The notes under the pieces are model-generated. The model was not told the origin of the DNA and did not search any database. It was given only the letters and a program-made list of their open reading frames with translations. Shown here in pieces: positions 1-6,883 of a stretch of 8,125 nt of DNA (position 1 is the stretch's first letter; the number at the start of each line of letters is the position of its first letter). The stretch lies in contig JAURZP010000199.1 of the NCBI GenBank assembly GCA_030653335.1, positions 1 to 8,125 on the forward strand, read 5' to 3'. Position numbers and translations under genes: made by a program. This DNA is from Methanoregula sp. GTDB lineage: Archaea > Halobacteriota > Methanomicrobia > Methanomicrobiales > Methanospirillaceae.

Positions 1-1533
1 GCATCGGCGGTATCTGTGCTTACGATCATCGGGATCGCGCTTTTCATCGGTGACGGTGTCATCACTCCGGCCATCAGTATCCTCTCGGCAGTTGAAGGCA
101 TCCTGTTAATCCCCGGGTTGGAAGAGATCGGCCAGGGGGGAATCCTCCTCATCGCGGCCCTCATCGCCATCGGGCTGTTCCTCTTCCAGCGACGGGGGAC
201 CGACCGCGTGGCATTTGCATTCGGGCCGGTTATGGTGATCTGGTTCGGGGCTCTTGCGGTATCCGGTGTTATCTCGATCATCGGCGCCCCCCAGGTGCTT
301 TATGCGTTAAGCCCGATGTTTGCCCTGGCATTCATCCTCGAAAACGGCTGGGCCTCGCTCATCGTCATGTCCGCTGTGATTCTCTGCGTCACCGGGGGAG
401 AAGCGCTCTATGCCGATATGGGACACCTCGGCCGGGAACCGATAGTCAAAGGCTGGGTCGTTGTCTTCCCGGCACTCGTGCTCAGCTATCTCGGGCAGGG
501 TGCATACGTCCTCCAGACCGAAAATACCCATAATGTCCTCTTCTCCATGATCAACCACATCAGCCCGATCGTCTATGTCCCCTTTCTTATTCTGAGCATC
601 TGTGCCACGGTCATCGCATCGCAGGCGATGATCTCCGGCATGTTCTCGATCGTCTACCAGGGCATGACCACCCGCATTCTCCCCAAGATGAAGATTGAGT
701 TTACCTCATCCGAACTCCAGTCCCAGATTTATATCGACAGTATCAACTGGATGCTGCTTTTCGCGGTGCTGGTCGTGATGTTCGAATTCAAATCGTCGGA
801 AAATCTTGCCTCCGCATATGGTCTTGCCGTTTCGGGTTCGATGCTGATCTCCGCTATCATGATGGCGATCATCTTCCTGCACCGGCGCAAACCGGTTGAG
901 ATGATCTTATCAGGGGCACTCATCATCATTGACGGGTTGTTCTTCATCTCTACACTGCTCAAGATCCCGCACGGGGCCTACTGGTCATTCATCATGGCTT
1001 CTATCCCGCTCATCATCATTGTCACATTCATCCTGGGGCAGGAGAAGCTCCATACTATGCTCAAACCGGTCCCCTTTATGGAGTTTCTCCCACGGTACCA
1101 GCAAAGTTATGCGAGCTGCCCGAAGATCCGGGGTACCGCGCTTTACTTTATTGGGGATGTAAAGAACATCTCTCCCTACCTATCGCAGGTTTTTTTCCAG
1201 AACGAGATCCTGTACGAGAATAATATCCTCGTATCAATCAATGTCACTGACAAACCGTTTGGCATCAGCACAATGTTCGATTCCGGTATCGGCCCCGGTC
1301 TCCACCTATTTACTGTTACGCACGGATATATGGAAATCGTGAACGTTGTAGGGCTGTTAAAGGAGCGGGGAATTGATGAAAAGACGATCTTCTATGGCAT
1401 CGAGAATATTGTGAGCGATCAACCCATCTGGCGACTGTATGGAATTATAAAAAAGGTCTCACCGCCATTCATCCAGTTCTATGCCCTTCCCCCTGAGAAG
1501 ATCCACGGGGTTGTGACACGGGTCGTGATGTAA
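1..1533 (+). CDS. kup: Kup-family potassium uptake protein, C-terminal part (5' end outside window)
   Basis: This is a K+/H+ symport-type potassium transporter of the cytoplasmic membrane (KUP/HAK/KT family). The reading frame is open from base 1, so the start lies upstream. 510 residues are visible; E. coli Kup has about 622, so roughly 100 N-terminal residues are missing. Counting from base 1, the family signature GDGVITPA sits at residues 17-24, followed by ISILSAVEG. GGEALYADMGH starts at residue 132 and YLGQGAY is around residues 163-169. Alternating hydrophobic segments run to about residue 355. The soluble C-terminal domain follows, opening with RGTALYFIGD at residue 377, as is usual in full-length members. 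The GTG at base 16 is internal, not the start. In methanogens K+ uptake is an early response to high osmolarity, which fits the compatible-solute genes on the other strand. The family assignment is secure; the transported ion and coupling mechanism come from family knowledge. Confidence 0.96.
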   Translation, partial: ASAVSVLTIIGIALFIGDGVITPAISILSAVEGILLIPGLEEIGQGGILLIAALIAIGLFLFQRRGTDRVAFAFGPVMVIWFGALAVSGVISIIGAPQVLYALSPMFALAFILENGWASLIVMSAVILCVTGGEALYADMGHLGREPIVKGWVVVFPALVLSYLGQGAYVLQTENTHNVLFSMINHISPIVYVPFLILSICATVIASQAMISGMFSIVYQGMTTRILPKMKIEFTSSELQSQIYIDSINWMLLFAVLVVMFEFKSSENLASAYGLAVSGSMLISAIMMAIIFLHRRKPVEMILSGALIIIDGLFFISTLLKIPHGAYWSFIMASIPLIIIVTFILGQEKLHTMLKPVPFMEFLPRYQQSYASCPKIRGTALYFIGDVKNISPYLSQVFFQNEILYENNILVSINVTDKPFGISTMFDSGIGPGLHLFTVTHGYMEIVNVVGLLKERGIDEKTIFYGIENIVSDQPIWRLYGIIKKVSPPFIQFYALPPEKIHGVVTRVVM

Positions 1534-1560
1534 TCTGTAAAGGACTCATCGCAGGGTGGA

Positions 1561-1566
1561 TTTTTT
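1561..1566 (+). terminator. oligo-T tract after kup
   Basis: A run of six T lies 27 bases after the kup stop codon and upstream of the next gene's putative TATA box. Archaeal RNA polymerase can terminate at oligo-T tracts without a hairpin, and no convincing hairpin is seen here. This is a candidate only. Confidence 0.35.
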
Positions 1567-1576
1567 AGATAACCTG

Positions 1577-1586
1577 TTTTATATGG
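1577..1586 (+). promoter_or_regulatory. putative archaeal TATA box for the COG2426 gene
   Basis: The sequence GTTTTATATG stands in the 84-base gap after kup. Its centre is about 37 bases before the ATG at 1618 and 22 bases before the alternative TTG at 1603. With the usual 25-27 base distance from an archaeal TATA box to the transcription start, the transcript would begin near 1607, giving a leader of about 10 bases before the ATG. This suggests that the gene is transcribed independently of kup. Confidence 0.45.
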
Positions 1587-1617
1587 ATCAGATCCCATTC
1601 TCTTGAATAAGTGTGAT

Positions 1618-2247
1618 ATGGTAAACAGCATAACAGAAAGCATCCTGGCACGGGGGGTCCCATACCGGGCAATCGCACTGCTTATTCCGGTCCTTGTCGT
1701 CATTATCCACATCAGTATAATGGCAGCCACGCTCCCGCAGGCCCAGTTTTTTACTATGCTCGGGCTCATAGCCGCTTACCTCCTGCCTCCCGCCGGAAAA
1801 GAGACGGTCATCCCTATCGGGATCGCTCTTGGAATCCCGTGGTGGTACATGGCTCTCTCCATTGTCATGATCGATGTCGAGACCGGCCTTTTTATGGCGC
1901 TGAACTTCGACCTTGCGTACCGCATCCCATATCTTGGGCCTCTATTGTCGAATCTTACAAAAAAGACAGAGCAGTTTATTACCGAACACCACTGGCTTGC
2001 CGGCCTCTGGTTCTTTGCCATCGTACTGATGGTGATGGTGCCGGTCCTCGGGAGCGGGGGGATACGTGGCTCCATAGCGGGAAAAATACTGGGGATAAAC
2101 AATGTACTCGTCTTCTTTGCAATCCTTGTCGGCTCCCTTATCGGATGTTTTGGCATTGCGCTGGGGTCCGATGCTATCCTCACGCATCTCTGTGTCAACG
2201 GGACCCTTCCTGCGGAGATTGGCGCACGGGTGTGTGGCGGAGGCTGA
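1618..2247 (+). CDS. COG2426-type small multidrug export family membrane protein
   Basis: The 209-residue product is a polytopic membrane protein resembling the COG2426 / Sm_multidrug_ex family, whose transport function is, as far as I know, not established despite the name. Hydrophobic segments lie at about residues 18-38, 44-58, 66-86, 127-147 and 163-183. The most recognisable block is PPAGKE..IPIGIALGIP at residues 57-74, a conserved region of the family. A second glycine-rich stretch, VPVLGSGGIRGSIAGK, is at 141-156. I chose the ATG at 1618 because it follows the TATA-like element with room for a short leader. A TTG at 1603 would add five residues (MNKCD), and neither start has a clear Shine-Dalgarno. 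The gene lies 84 bases after kup in the same direction but appears to have its own promoter, and it ends in a convergent intergenic region. The family call is good; the substrate is unknown. Confidence 0.82.
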   Translation: MVNSITESILARGVPYRAIALLIPVLVVIIHISIMAATLPQAQFFTMLGLIAAYLLPPAGKETVIPIGIALGIPWWYMALSIVMIDVETGLFMALNFDLAYRIPYLGPLLSNLTKKTEQFITEHHWLAGLWFFAIVLMVMVPVLGSGGIRGSIAGKILGINNVLVFFAILVGSLIGCFGIALGSDAILTHLCVNGTLPAEIGARVCGGG

Positions 2248-2397
2248 ACCTATATTTTTTGCTCGGATAATCTTTTACTTTGTTCAGAAAATATTCTGCT
2301 AAAAAAAGGCGAATCATCAGGATCTTAAAAAAAGGATCTCATTCTCATTGTGGAGTGACTGCTGTGGATAATCCTGTAAAAAGTTGTTCCTGGAAAA
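2248..2397. terminator. convergent intergenic region with terminator-like tracts
   Basis: This AT-rich gap separates the + strand COG2426 gene from the - strand secreted protein. A T6 run at 2255-2260 can serve the + strand gene. For the - strand gene, two A7 runs at 2301-2307 and 2327-2333 read as T7 in its direction. A small inverted repeat, CAGAA-AATA-TTCTG (2285-2298), lies between them. AGGATCT is directly repeated at 2320-2326 and 2333-2339. I see no gene here. The position and T-tracts support bidirectional termination. Confidence 0.5.
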
Positions 2398-3387
2398 TCA
2401 GCCCCTGACTCCCGCGACAACTGTAGTTCTCTGTTTTTCCATAATACGGTCTCTTTCACTTGGCTCCCATCTTCCTTCAGTGAAATTATAGCCTAGGAAT
2501 TTCCCTATCGGTTTTAAGACGTCGAATTTAAACGTATCAAAAATTGTCTTCTCCCGGATCTTACCCGCATCCAACACACATTCGTTCCACCGGGGAGTGA
2601 GTTCAAACACGGTCTTCTCGGGAAGACTAATAAGATCAAATCCTTTTTCTATGGTCGCGGATGACCCCGGCCCGACAATCACTGAAGTATCGTCGCCAAA
2701 CCTTACTATTGTTCCTTCGGGAATCCTTGCCCAACTGTATAATCGATCTTGTGGGTCCCGGGTGTAGTAGACCGCGTAGACACTGCCTTTTACTTTACCC
2801 ACCTTAAACGCTTCGAACGCGTTGATGGGGTCTACGCCCCTGCACGGTATCTCTGCTGTTGTCGTTTTATACCCGGTGGTATCCGGGAGCCCGTCAGGCT
2901 TTATGCTGCCCGTAACTATTGCACCGTCCTCCATCCCGAACGTGGCGCTGGCTCCCCACTTCTGATATGCAGGGACCGTGTAGGTGTACGGCCCGGTGAT
3001 GGTGTGCATCACACTGCCCGGGTACCGGATGGCAACAAGCGTACCGTCACCAACCTCAATGTTCCATCCCTCTGCTACCACGTCCCCCCGCGATGCCGGG
3101 GCAGTGCTTCCTCCGGCACGGATCTTCACATCCGCCGGGTTGGTTAGCTGGGCAATGTACGCGTACGCTGTGGGGGAAGAGAAACTGAGCGCGTAGGTGA
3201 TGTATGTGTCAAGGGCCCGGTCAACCGTCATGCCATCGGTAACCCCGGCTTTTGCCAGGTACGAAGCAGGGACATTGTCCTTGAACTGTGCAGCCGATGT
3301 CACACCGTTACGATCGACAAATGCCGAAACAGGTGCGGCAATGCATATTGCAATGAGGAACAGGCAGATGAGGGAAATCCAGTTCAT
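2398..3387 (-). CDS. secreted protein with two FecR-like modules, function unknown
   Basis: This 329-residue protein has a clear Sec signal peptide: hydrophobic residues 4-20 followed by PVSA, with likely cleavage after Ala22. There is no later membrane segment or lipobox, so it is probably released or attached outside the cell. I do not recognise the whole protein. Two stretches resemble the beta-rich FecR-like domain. At residues 104-132 the order is EG, six residues on GDGT, then PGS and a GPY segment. At 222-249 the same order recurs as EG, GDDT, PGS. A proline- and charge-rich C-terminus (about 280-320) follows. An upstream in-frame ATG at 3447 would put 20 polar residues before the signal peptide, so the ATG at 3387 is preferred. 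The gene has its own TATA-like box just upstream and is preceded by the T9 terminator of the lipoprotein gene, so it is probably monocistronic. The FecR relationship is a weak motif-level inference. Confidence 0.8.
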   Translation of the reverse strand: MNWISLICLFLIAICIAAPVSAFVDRNGVTSAAQFKDNVPASYLAKAGVTDGMTVDRALDTYITYALSFSSPTAYAYIAQLTNPADVKIRAGGSTAPASRGDVVAEGWNIEVGDGTLVAIRYPGSVMHTITGPYTYTVPAYQKWGASATFGMEDGAIVTGSIKPDGLPDTTGYKTTTAEIPCRGVDPINAFEAFKVGKVKGSVYAVYYTRDPQDRLYSWARIPEGTIVRFGDDTSVIVGPGSSATIEKGFDLISLPEKTVFELTPRWNECVLDAGKIREKTIFDTFKFDVLKPIGKFLGYNFTEGRWEPSERDRIMEKQRTTVVAGVRG

Positions 3388-3406
3388 ATTCTTTCTTTCA
3401 AATCCG

Positions 3407-3415
3407 ATATAAAAT
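3407..3415 (-). promoter_or_regulatory. putative archaeal TATA box for the secreted FecR-like gene
   Basis: On the - strand, TATTTTATATCGG holds a TTTTATAT core centred near 3410, 23 bases before the ATG at 3387. This is close to the normal TATA-to-transcription-start spacing, so the transcript may be leaderless or nearly so. It matches the fact that no Shine-Dalgarno is visible directly before that ATG. Confidence 0.45.
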
Positions 3416-3473
3416 ACCTTTTTGCTCGCGTTCTGCGGGTGTAACAAAAACCAGTTGTTCCCATCACAGAATC

Positions 3474-3482
3474 AAAAAAAAA
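3474..3482 (-). terminator. T9 terminator directly after the lipoprotein stop codon
   Basis: Nine consecutive A on the + strand (nine T in the direction of transcription) begin at the first base after the TGA of the lipoprotein gene. A tract of this length is a strong archaeal oligo-T terminator candidate. It separates the lipoprotein gene from the next secreted-protein gene, which has its own TATA-like element. Confidence 0.6.
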
Positions 3483-4097
3483 TCAGGGTTGGTAATAGAC
3501 CTTCATAGTCCCTTTTACCGGCATATTCGAGAACGGTTCAAGGAAGAAGACAATCTCTTCGGTACCGTGCGCTTCGACACTTGTGTCAGTGACAGCCTGG
3601 AAAAATTTCACATATCCAACGCTGTCCCGGTTAAATGAGGGGGAGGTCCGGTATTCATAGACCTTACTGTACTCCTCCATATACGCATCGTACTGTTTCA
3701 AAGTGACAAACCGGACATTGACCGGTGCATCGGCTGAGAGCTCGACTTTGAGATTTCGGAAATATCTCTGATCAAGGTTGGGACGGTTCATGGAGTATGT
3801 CCAGCCTTTTGGTTCATCCAGTGGAATTTCCCGCCATAAGATCCAGCTCGTGCCTGAAGCGGGTGCTTGTGTCTGTTTGGTTATGGTTAACACGGGCGGG
3901 ATTGCAACACCGGAAGATGGTGTTGTTGGAGTGGATACCGGTGATACCATTGTTGCTGTTGATGCCGGGACTGGGGTTCCGGAGAGTCTCGGTTCGGCAT
4001 TTTTTCCAAGGACAACACCCGTTGGATCGTACACACATCCGGAAAGGACAAGAGATATGAAGATCAGTACTATGGCGCAGAAACCAAAGATTCTCAT
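3483..4097 (-). CDS. lipobox-containing surface protein, function unknown
   Basis: The 204-residue product has a short charged N-terminus (MR), a hydrophobic stretch at 4-18 and a lipobox LSGC at 18-21, predicting lipid attachment at Cys21 on the outer face of the membrane. Residues about 40-82 form a low-complexity Ser/Thr/Pro linker, typical of exported methanogen proteins, that would hold the rest away from the membrane. Residues about 84-204 form a compact domain rich in aromatic residues and alternating hydrophobics, probably beta-sandwich, with WILWREIPLD near its start and KGTMKVYYQP at the end. I do not recognise this domain. The gene lies 153 bases after the ykgJ-like gene, too far for the tight coupling seen upstream, and ends directly at a T9 tract. 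It is likely its own transcription unit. The lipoprotein call is good; the role is unknown. Confidence 0.82.
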   Translation of the reverse strand: MRIFGFCAIVLIFISLVLSGCVYDPTGVVLGKNAEPRLSGTPVPASTATMVSPVSTPTTPSSGVAIPPVLTITKQTQAPASGTSWILWREIPLDEPKGWTYSMNRPNLDQRYFRNLKVELSADAPVNVRFVTLKQYDAYMEEYSKVYEYRTSPSFNRDSVGYVKFFQAVTDTSVEAHGTEEIVFFLEPFSNMPVKGTMKVYYQP

Positions 4098-4250
4098 ATT
4101 TTCTCGTTTTAGATGTCGTAAGTTAATAGTTTTCCCTTACGAAGCCATGACGGAAGACTGCGCTGAACCCAGTGGTAAAAACCGTCCAACCGGGCTTTAA
4201 TCCCACGGGCCGGGTCCGTTCCGGTATTGAACGGGAAATCCCCGGACGTG
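4098..4250 (-). promoter_or_regulatory. intergenic region with weak terminator and promoter candidates
   Basis: This gap lies between the ykgJ-like stop and the lipoprotein start. In the transcription direction it has a T5 run at 4177-4181 that could end the operon. An AT-rich element (ACTATTAACTT) at about 4119-4129, centred roughly 27-29 bases before the lipoprotein ATG, is a weak TATA candidate. No gene is supported here: frames that cross it are extensions of shadow frames of the ykgJ-like gene. Confidence 0.3.
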
Positions 4251-4976
4251 TCAGGAGTCTTTTGGTACAGTTCCCCTGGTGAACAATTCCAGTTCCCCGG
4301 CATGGAACACGGAGATATCGACCGGTTCGCCATACAGGTACCGCTGTGCAGTCTGTTTGTACACCTCCGGATCATGCCGGAGATTATTCAGGGTAAAATA
4401 TTCGTAGATAGTCTCTAAGAAGGAGATCTGCTGGGTGAGAAATGCATTCTCATATTCCTTGACCTCCCTTGCGAGCACGAGACACTCTTCAAAGGGGAGT
4501 GCCGGGTCACACCGCCCGTGTTCGTTTTTGCGGGCGAACTGTCGCCATGTAACGTGGCCCGGCGTACCCGCGCTGCGGCGGAGCATGTGCGGGTAGATAT
4601 GGCAGACGGAGAATCTCTGATCGTAAATCCGGCATTTCCCGTTCTCAAGAAACCAGCAGGATCCATGTGTATCATTTTTCATCCGGAGTGCATATCCCGA
4701 AACATACAACATGCCGTTCTGGTCGCAGAATTCCGGGTCGGGTGCCGGCTCATACGCATGGGGATCGAGTGTTCTCACGACGGAAACATCATGATCGAGA
4801 AGGAAGATGTGACTATTGACCTCCCGGGTGCAGCACGCCCCGCAAGCCGTGCACCGGAACCTGGTTGACCAGATATCGCTTGCCATCTGTTCAAGAGGAT
4901 AGGCTAAAAGACGGTTCCGCTCCTGCATCAGTGCGACGATCCGAAAGGGGAGCGGGACATCCGGAGACGGATCCAT
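4251..4976 (-). CDS. YkgJ-type cysteine-cluster protein (CxxCxxCC)
   Basis: The 241-residue cytosolic protein carries the defining motif of the YkgJ/CxxCxxCC family as CTACGACC at residues 42-49 (Cys42, 45, 48, 49). A second set follows at Cys107, Cys115 and Cys125, in the context SCWFL.NGKC..Y..RF..C..YP, also typical. This family is thought to bind a metal or Fe-S cluster, but its biochemical role is not settled. The roughly 110-residue C-terminal part is mostly helical and charged, without further motifs I recognise. The ATG at 4976 directly follows the TGA of the upstream DUF6544-like gene (TGAATG). A GGAG lies 10 bases before it, so translation is probably coupled. It is the last gene of the ablA-ablB-mscS operon. 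The seven cysteines of the two motifs, plus Cys84, are in line with the family. The family call is secure; the function in this operon is unknown. Confidence 0.9.
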   Translation of the reverse strand: MDPSPDVPLPFRIVALMQERNRLLAYPLEQMASDIWSTRFRCTACGACCTREVNSHIFLLDHDVSVVRTLDPHAYEPAPDPEFCDQNGMLYVSGYALRMKNDTHGSCWFLENGKCRIYDQRFSVCHIYPHMLRRSAGTPGHVTWRQFARKNEHGRCDPALPFEECLVLAREVKEYENAFLTQQISFLETIYEYFTLNNLRHDPEVYKQTAQRYLYGEPVDISVFHAGELELFTRGTVPKDS

Positions 4977-5843
4977 TCAGGTCACGCTCCGTTTTGTTAT
5001 CATCGCCGTATCGAATTCGATTTCCGTAATCGAATATTCTGCGGTTACCTGTTCCCCATCCGGAAGAATCATGTCTGAGTCAACCTGCATCGGTATCCAG
5101 TAACCTTCCACTTGGGTATAGGAGGAGAACCTGGTGGCAAAATGACCGGGCACCGGCCTGCCGGTCTCCGGATGCGTTGTGTCGTGCATCCTGATACTCT
5201 CGATCCATCCACGGCCATTGAAACGGGCAATAGCCTCTACTGAACAGCCCTTATCCTTAATAATCGCTTTTGCCGTCGAGTCATCAATATTTTCCCAGGT
5301 GATGAACCCGGCAGAACCGTGTATCATGGGAAAAAGTGGTGTACAGGCAAGGTACCGGAAGAGCGAGGAGGTTTTGATCGCATCATTTTGAGCATTATTC
5401 AGCGGGAATACGGATAGCAGGTTGAGGTTCATGCCCGCTTTGTCATCGACATGATAATCGAATGTTTCGAGCCAGATGCCGGGAGCGTAGGTAGTGGTTG
5501 CACGCCAGACAAAGCCCGGTGCGGCAAGAGAGAAAAATGCCTCTCCTCCTATATCCATCCATCGCCCGGTTTTCCCATACCGGCGCCTGCCGCCAAAACG
5601 TATATGTACACACCCGACCGGCGTCCGGTTTTCTCCCAGCGCCCATGTTACATAGCGGGCAACGGGTTCGGGCCGGGACGGGATGCAGACGATCGCGGGT
5701 AACGGCGCATAATGAACGATCAGGTGGAGATAACGGATTTGTTCTTCGATCATCATCGCAAAAAACTCACTGCCTGCCACGATGACGAGGAGAACGATCG
5801 CGATCCACACGAGTATCCCGAAAACCAGCAGATCGATCATCAT
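4977..5843 (-). CDS. membrane-anchored DUF6544/DUF6920-like protein
   Basis: The 288-residue protein starts with one hydrophobic segment (residues about 3-24) and continues as a soluble domain. The domain shows the pattern I associate with the DUF6544/DUF6920 group: LP...RP.PVARYV near 48-65, RYGKTGRWM at 88-96, PGFVWRATT at 109-117, a D...GM.L.LLSVFPL stretch at 133-148, FRYLACTPLFP at 162-172, ITWENIDD at 181-188 and VEGYWIPM at 245-252. I know of no established function for these proteins. Two consecutive ATGs are possible: 5843, whose A overlaps the mscS TGA as TGATG, and 5840. A GGGAG lies at 5848-5852, spaced 4 and 7 bases respectively, so 5840 is also plausible. Reading further upstream would run inside mscS and is unlikely. 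The stop is immediately followed by the ykgJ-like ATG. Operon placement suggests an envelope role linked to the channel or solute genes, which is inference. Confidence 0.82.
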   Translation of the reverse strand: MMIDLLVFGILVWIAIVLLVIVAGSEFFAMMIEEQIRYLHLIVHYAPLPAIVCIPSRPEPVARYVTWALGENRTPVGCVHIRFGGRRRYGKTGRWMDIGGEAFFSLAAPGFVWRATTTYAPGIWLETFDYHVDDKAGMNLNLLSVFPLNNAQNDAIKTSSLFRYLACTPLFPMIHGSAGFITWENIDDSTAKAIIKDKGCSVEAIARFNGRGWIESIRMHDTTHPETGRPVPGHFATRFSSYTQVEGYWIPMQVDSDMILPDGEQVTAEYSITEIEFDTAMITKRSVT

Positions 5844-6883
5844 CAGGCTCCCTGCGTCCGCAATCTGACATCCACCTGCCGGAACGGGATCTCGATCTTC
5901 TCCTCGGCAAACCTGCGGGCGATACGGCAGTTCACGTAGTCCTGAACATCCCATAAGGAACCATAATTATTCGCCCAGACGATGAGCTGCCCGTTGAGAC
6001 TGGATTCCCCGAATTCAAGAAAATACACCGAAGGAGCGGGATCGATTACAACCCACGAAGTCTTCTTCCCGGCCTCATGGGCAATAGCGAGAAGGATCTC
6101 TTTTACCTTATCCATGTCAGAGCCATAGGCTACCGAAAAGGGTATCCGGACTTTCAGTTTTAAATCCGGCATCGCATAATTGATGACCACACTCGATGTA
6201 ACTTTCGAGTTTGGGAACGTAACGATCTGGTTGTCCAGCGACTTGATCCGGGTACTCCGGGGTCCGATGCTCACCACGTCCCCAAGGAACGTATCGATCT
6301 TTACCCGGTCGCCGATCTTGAATGGCTTATCAACGGCAATGATTGCACCGCTGAAGAAATTGCCGATAATATCCTGTGCGGCAAGGGCCAGGGCAAGGGC
6401 ACCGATCCCCGCGCCGGCAAGGAGCGGCGTTATATCGATTTTGAAGTCGGCAAGGATCAGGAGAAATGCCACAAACCAGATCAGGTATCGTGCTGCAATC
6501 TCAAGGATCGGGAGAAGCCGGTCACCGAGATCCGTCTCCGTTTTTTCTGCTGCCAGCGTACCATAGGTCCGGATAAGATTAAAGGAAAAGACCGAGACAA
6601 TCCATGCCCCAAGCAGGATGAAAAACGCGTTAATCACCTGGTCGGTGATGAGCCAGTTCATGGATTCGGGCACAATATCAAACCGGGTCAGGGCGATGTA
6701 AACCGATAGGGCAATAATAGCCACGATGAGCGGTCTCCCCACGGCCATGAGTATGATATCGTCCAGCAGGGACTCGGTCGCTTCTGCCTTCTTCTTCAGC
6801 CACCTTACAATGACATGCGCAACACCGGCCATGACCAGCCCGGCAGCAACCGTAACGGCTGCATACAAAAAACCGTGATCCAT
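5843..6883 (-). CDS. mscS: MscS-family small-conductance mechanosensitive channel
   Basis: The 346-residue protein is a tension-gated channel of the cytoplasmic membrane that opens on hypo-osmotic shock and lets ions and small solutes out. Hydrophobic segments lie at about residues 5-27, 48-67, 83-104 and 126-146. They are followed by the glycine/alanine-rich pore helix at 154-183 (LLAGAGIGALALALAAQD, then NFFSG). The cytosolic beta domain begins DKPFKIGDRVKI at 185-196 and has the signature G.V..I..R.T.I......V.FPN at 201-225. The alpha/beta C-terminal domain ends at 346. The length and extra N-terminal helices resemble the methanogen MscMJ type rather than the shorter E. coli MscS. The ATG at 6883 has a GGGGAG eight bases upstream. 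The gene follows ablB after 43 bases and overlaps the next gene by one base. Placement beside solute-synthesis genes fits release of the accumulated solute. Confidence 0.95.
   Translation of the reverse strand: MDHGFLYAAVTVAAGLVMAGVAHVIVRWLKKKAEATESLLDDIILMAVGRPLIVAIIALSVYIALTRFDIVPESMNWLITDQVINAFFILLGAWIVSVFSFNLIRTYGTLAAEKTETDLGDRLLPILEIAARYLIWFVAFLLILADFKIDITPLLAGAGIGALALALAAQDIIGNFFSGAIIAVDKPFKIGDRVKIDTFLGDVVSIGPRSTRIKSLDNQIVTFPNSKVTSSVVINYAMPDLKLKVRIPFSVAYGSDMDKVKEILLAIAHEAGKKTSWVVIDPAPSVYFLEFGESSLNGQLIVWANNYGSLWDVQDYVNCRIARRFAEEKIEIPFRQVDVRLRTQGA

Noticed and set aside
1839..2270. 143-codon + strand frame overlapping the COG2426 gene
   Set aside because: It is out of frame with a well-supported membrane protein gene, and its Arg/Cys-rich product looks like a shifted-frame shadow.
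2398..4097. Lipoprotein and FecR-like gene as one operon with the ablA-ykgJ operon
   Set aside because: A 153-base gap, a T9 tract directly after the lipoprotein stop and a separate TATA-like box before the FecR-like gene argue for independent transcription units.
4109..4375. 88-codon - strand frame covering the end of the ykgJ-like gene and the following gap
   Set aside because: It overlaps the ykgJ-like gene out of frame and has no ribosome site or recognisable motif; the portion in the gap is too short to support a gene.
4518..4868. 116-codon + strand frame antisense to the ykgJ-like gene
   Set aside because: The sense strand carries the clear CxxCxxCC motif and the operon context; the antisense product has no family resemblance.
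5844..5954. N-terminal extension of the DUF6544-like protein from the ATG at 5954
   Set aside because: It would overlap the end of mscS by over 100 bases and put a polar, Cys/Arg-rich stretch before the membrane segment; starts at 5843 or 5840 have a GGGAG and the usual TGATG junction.
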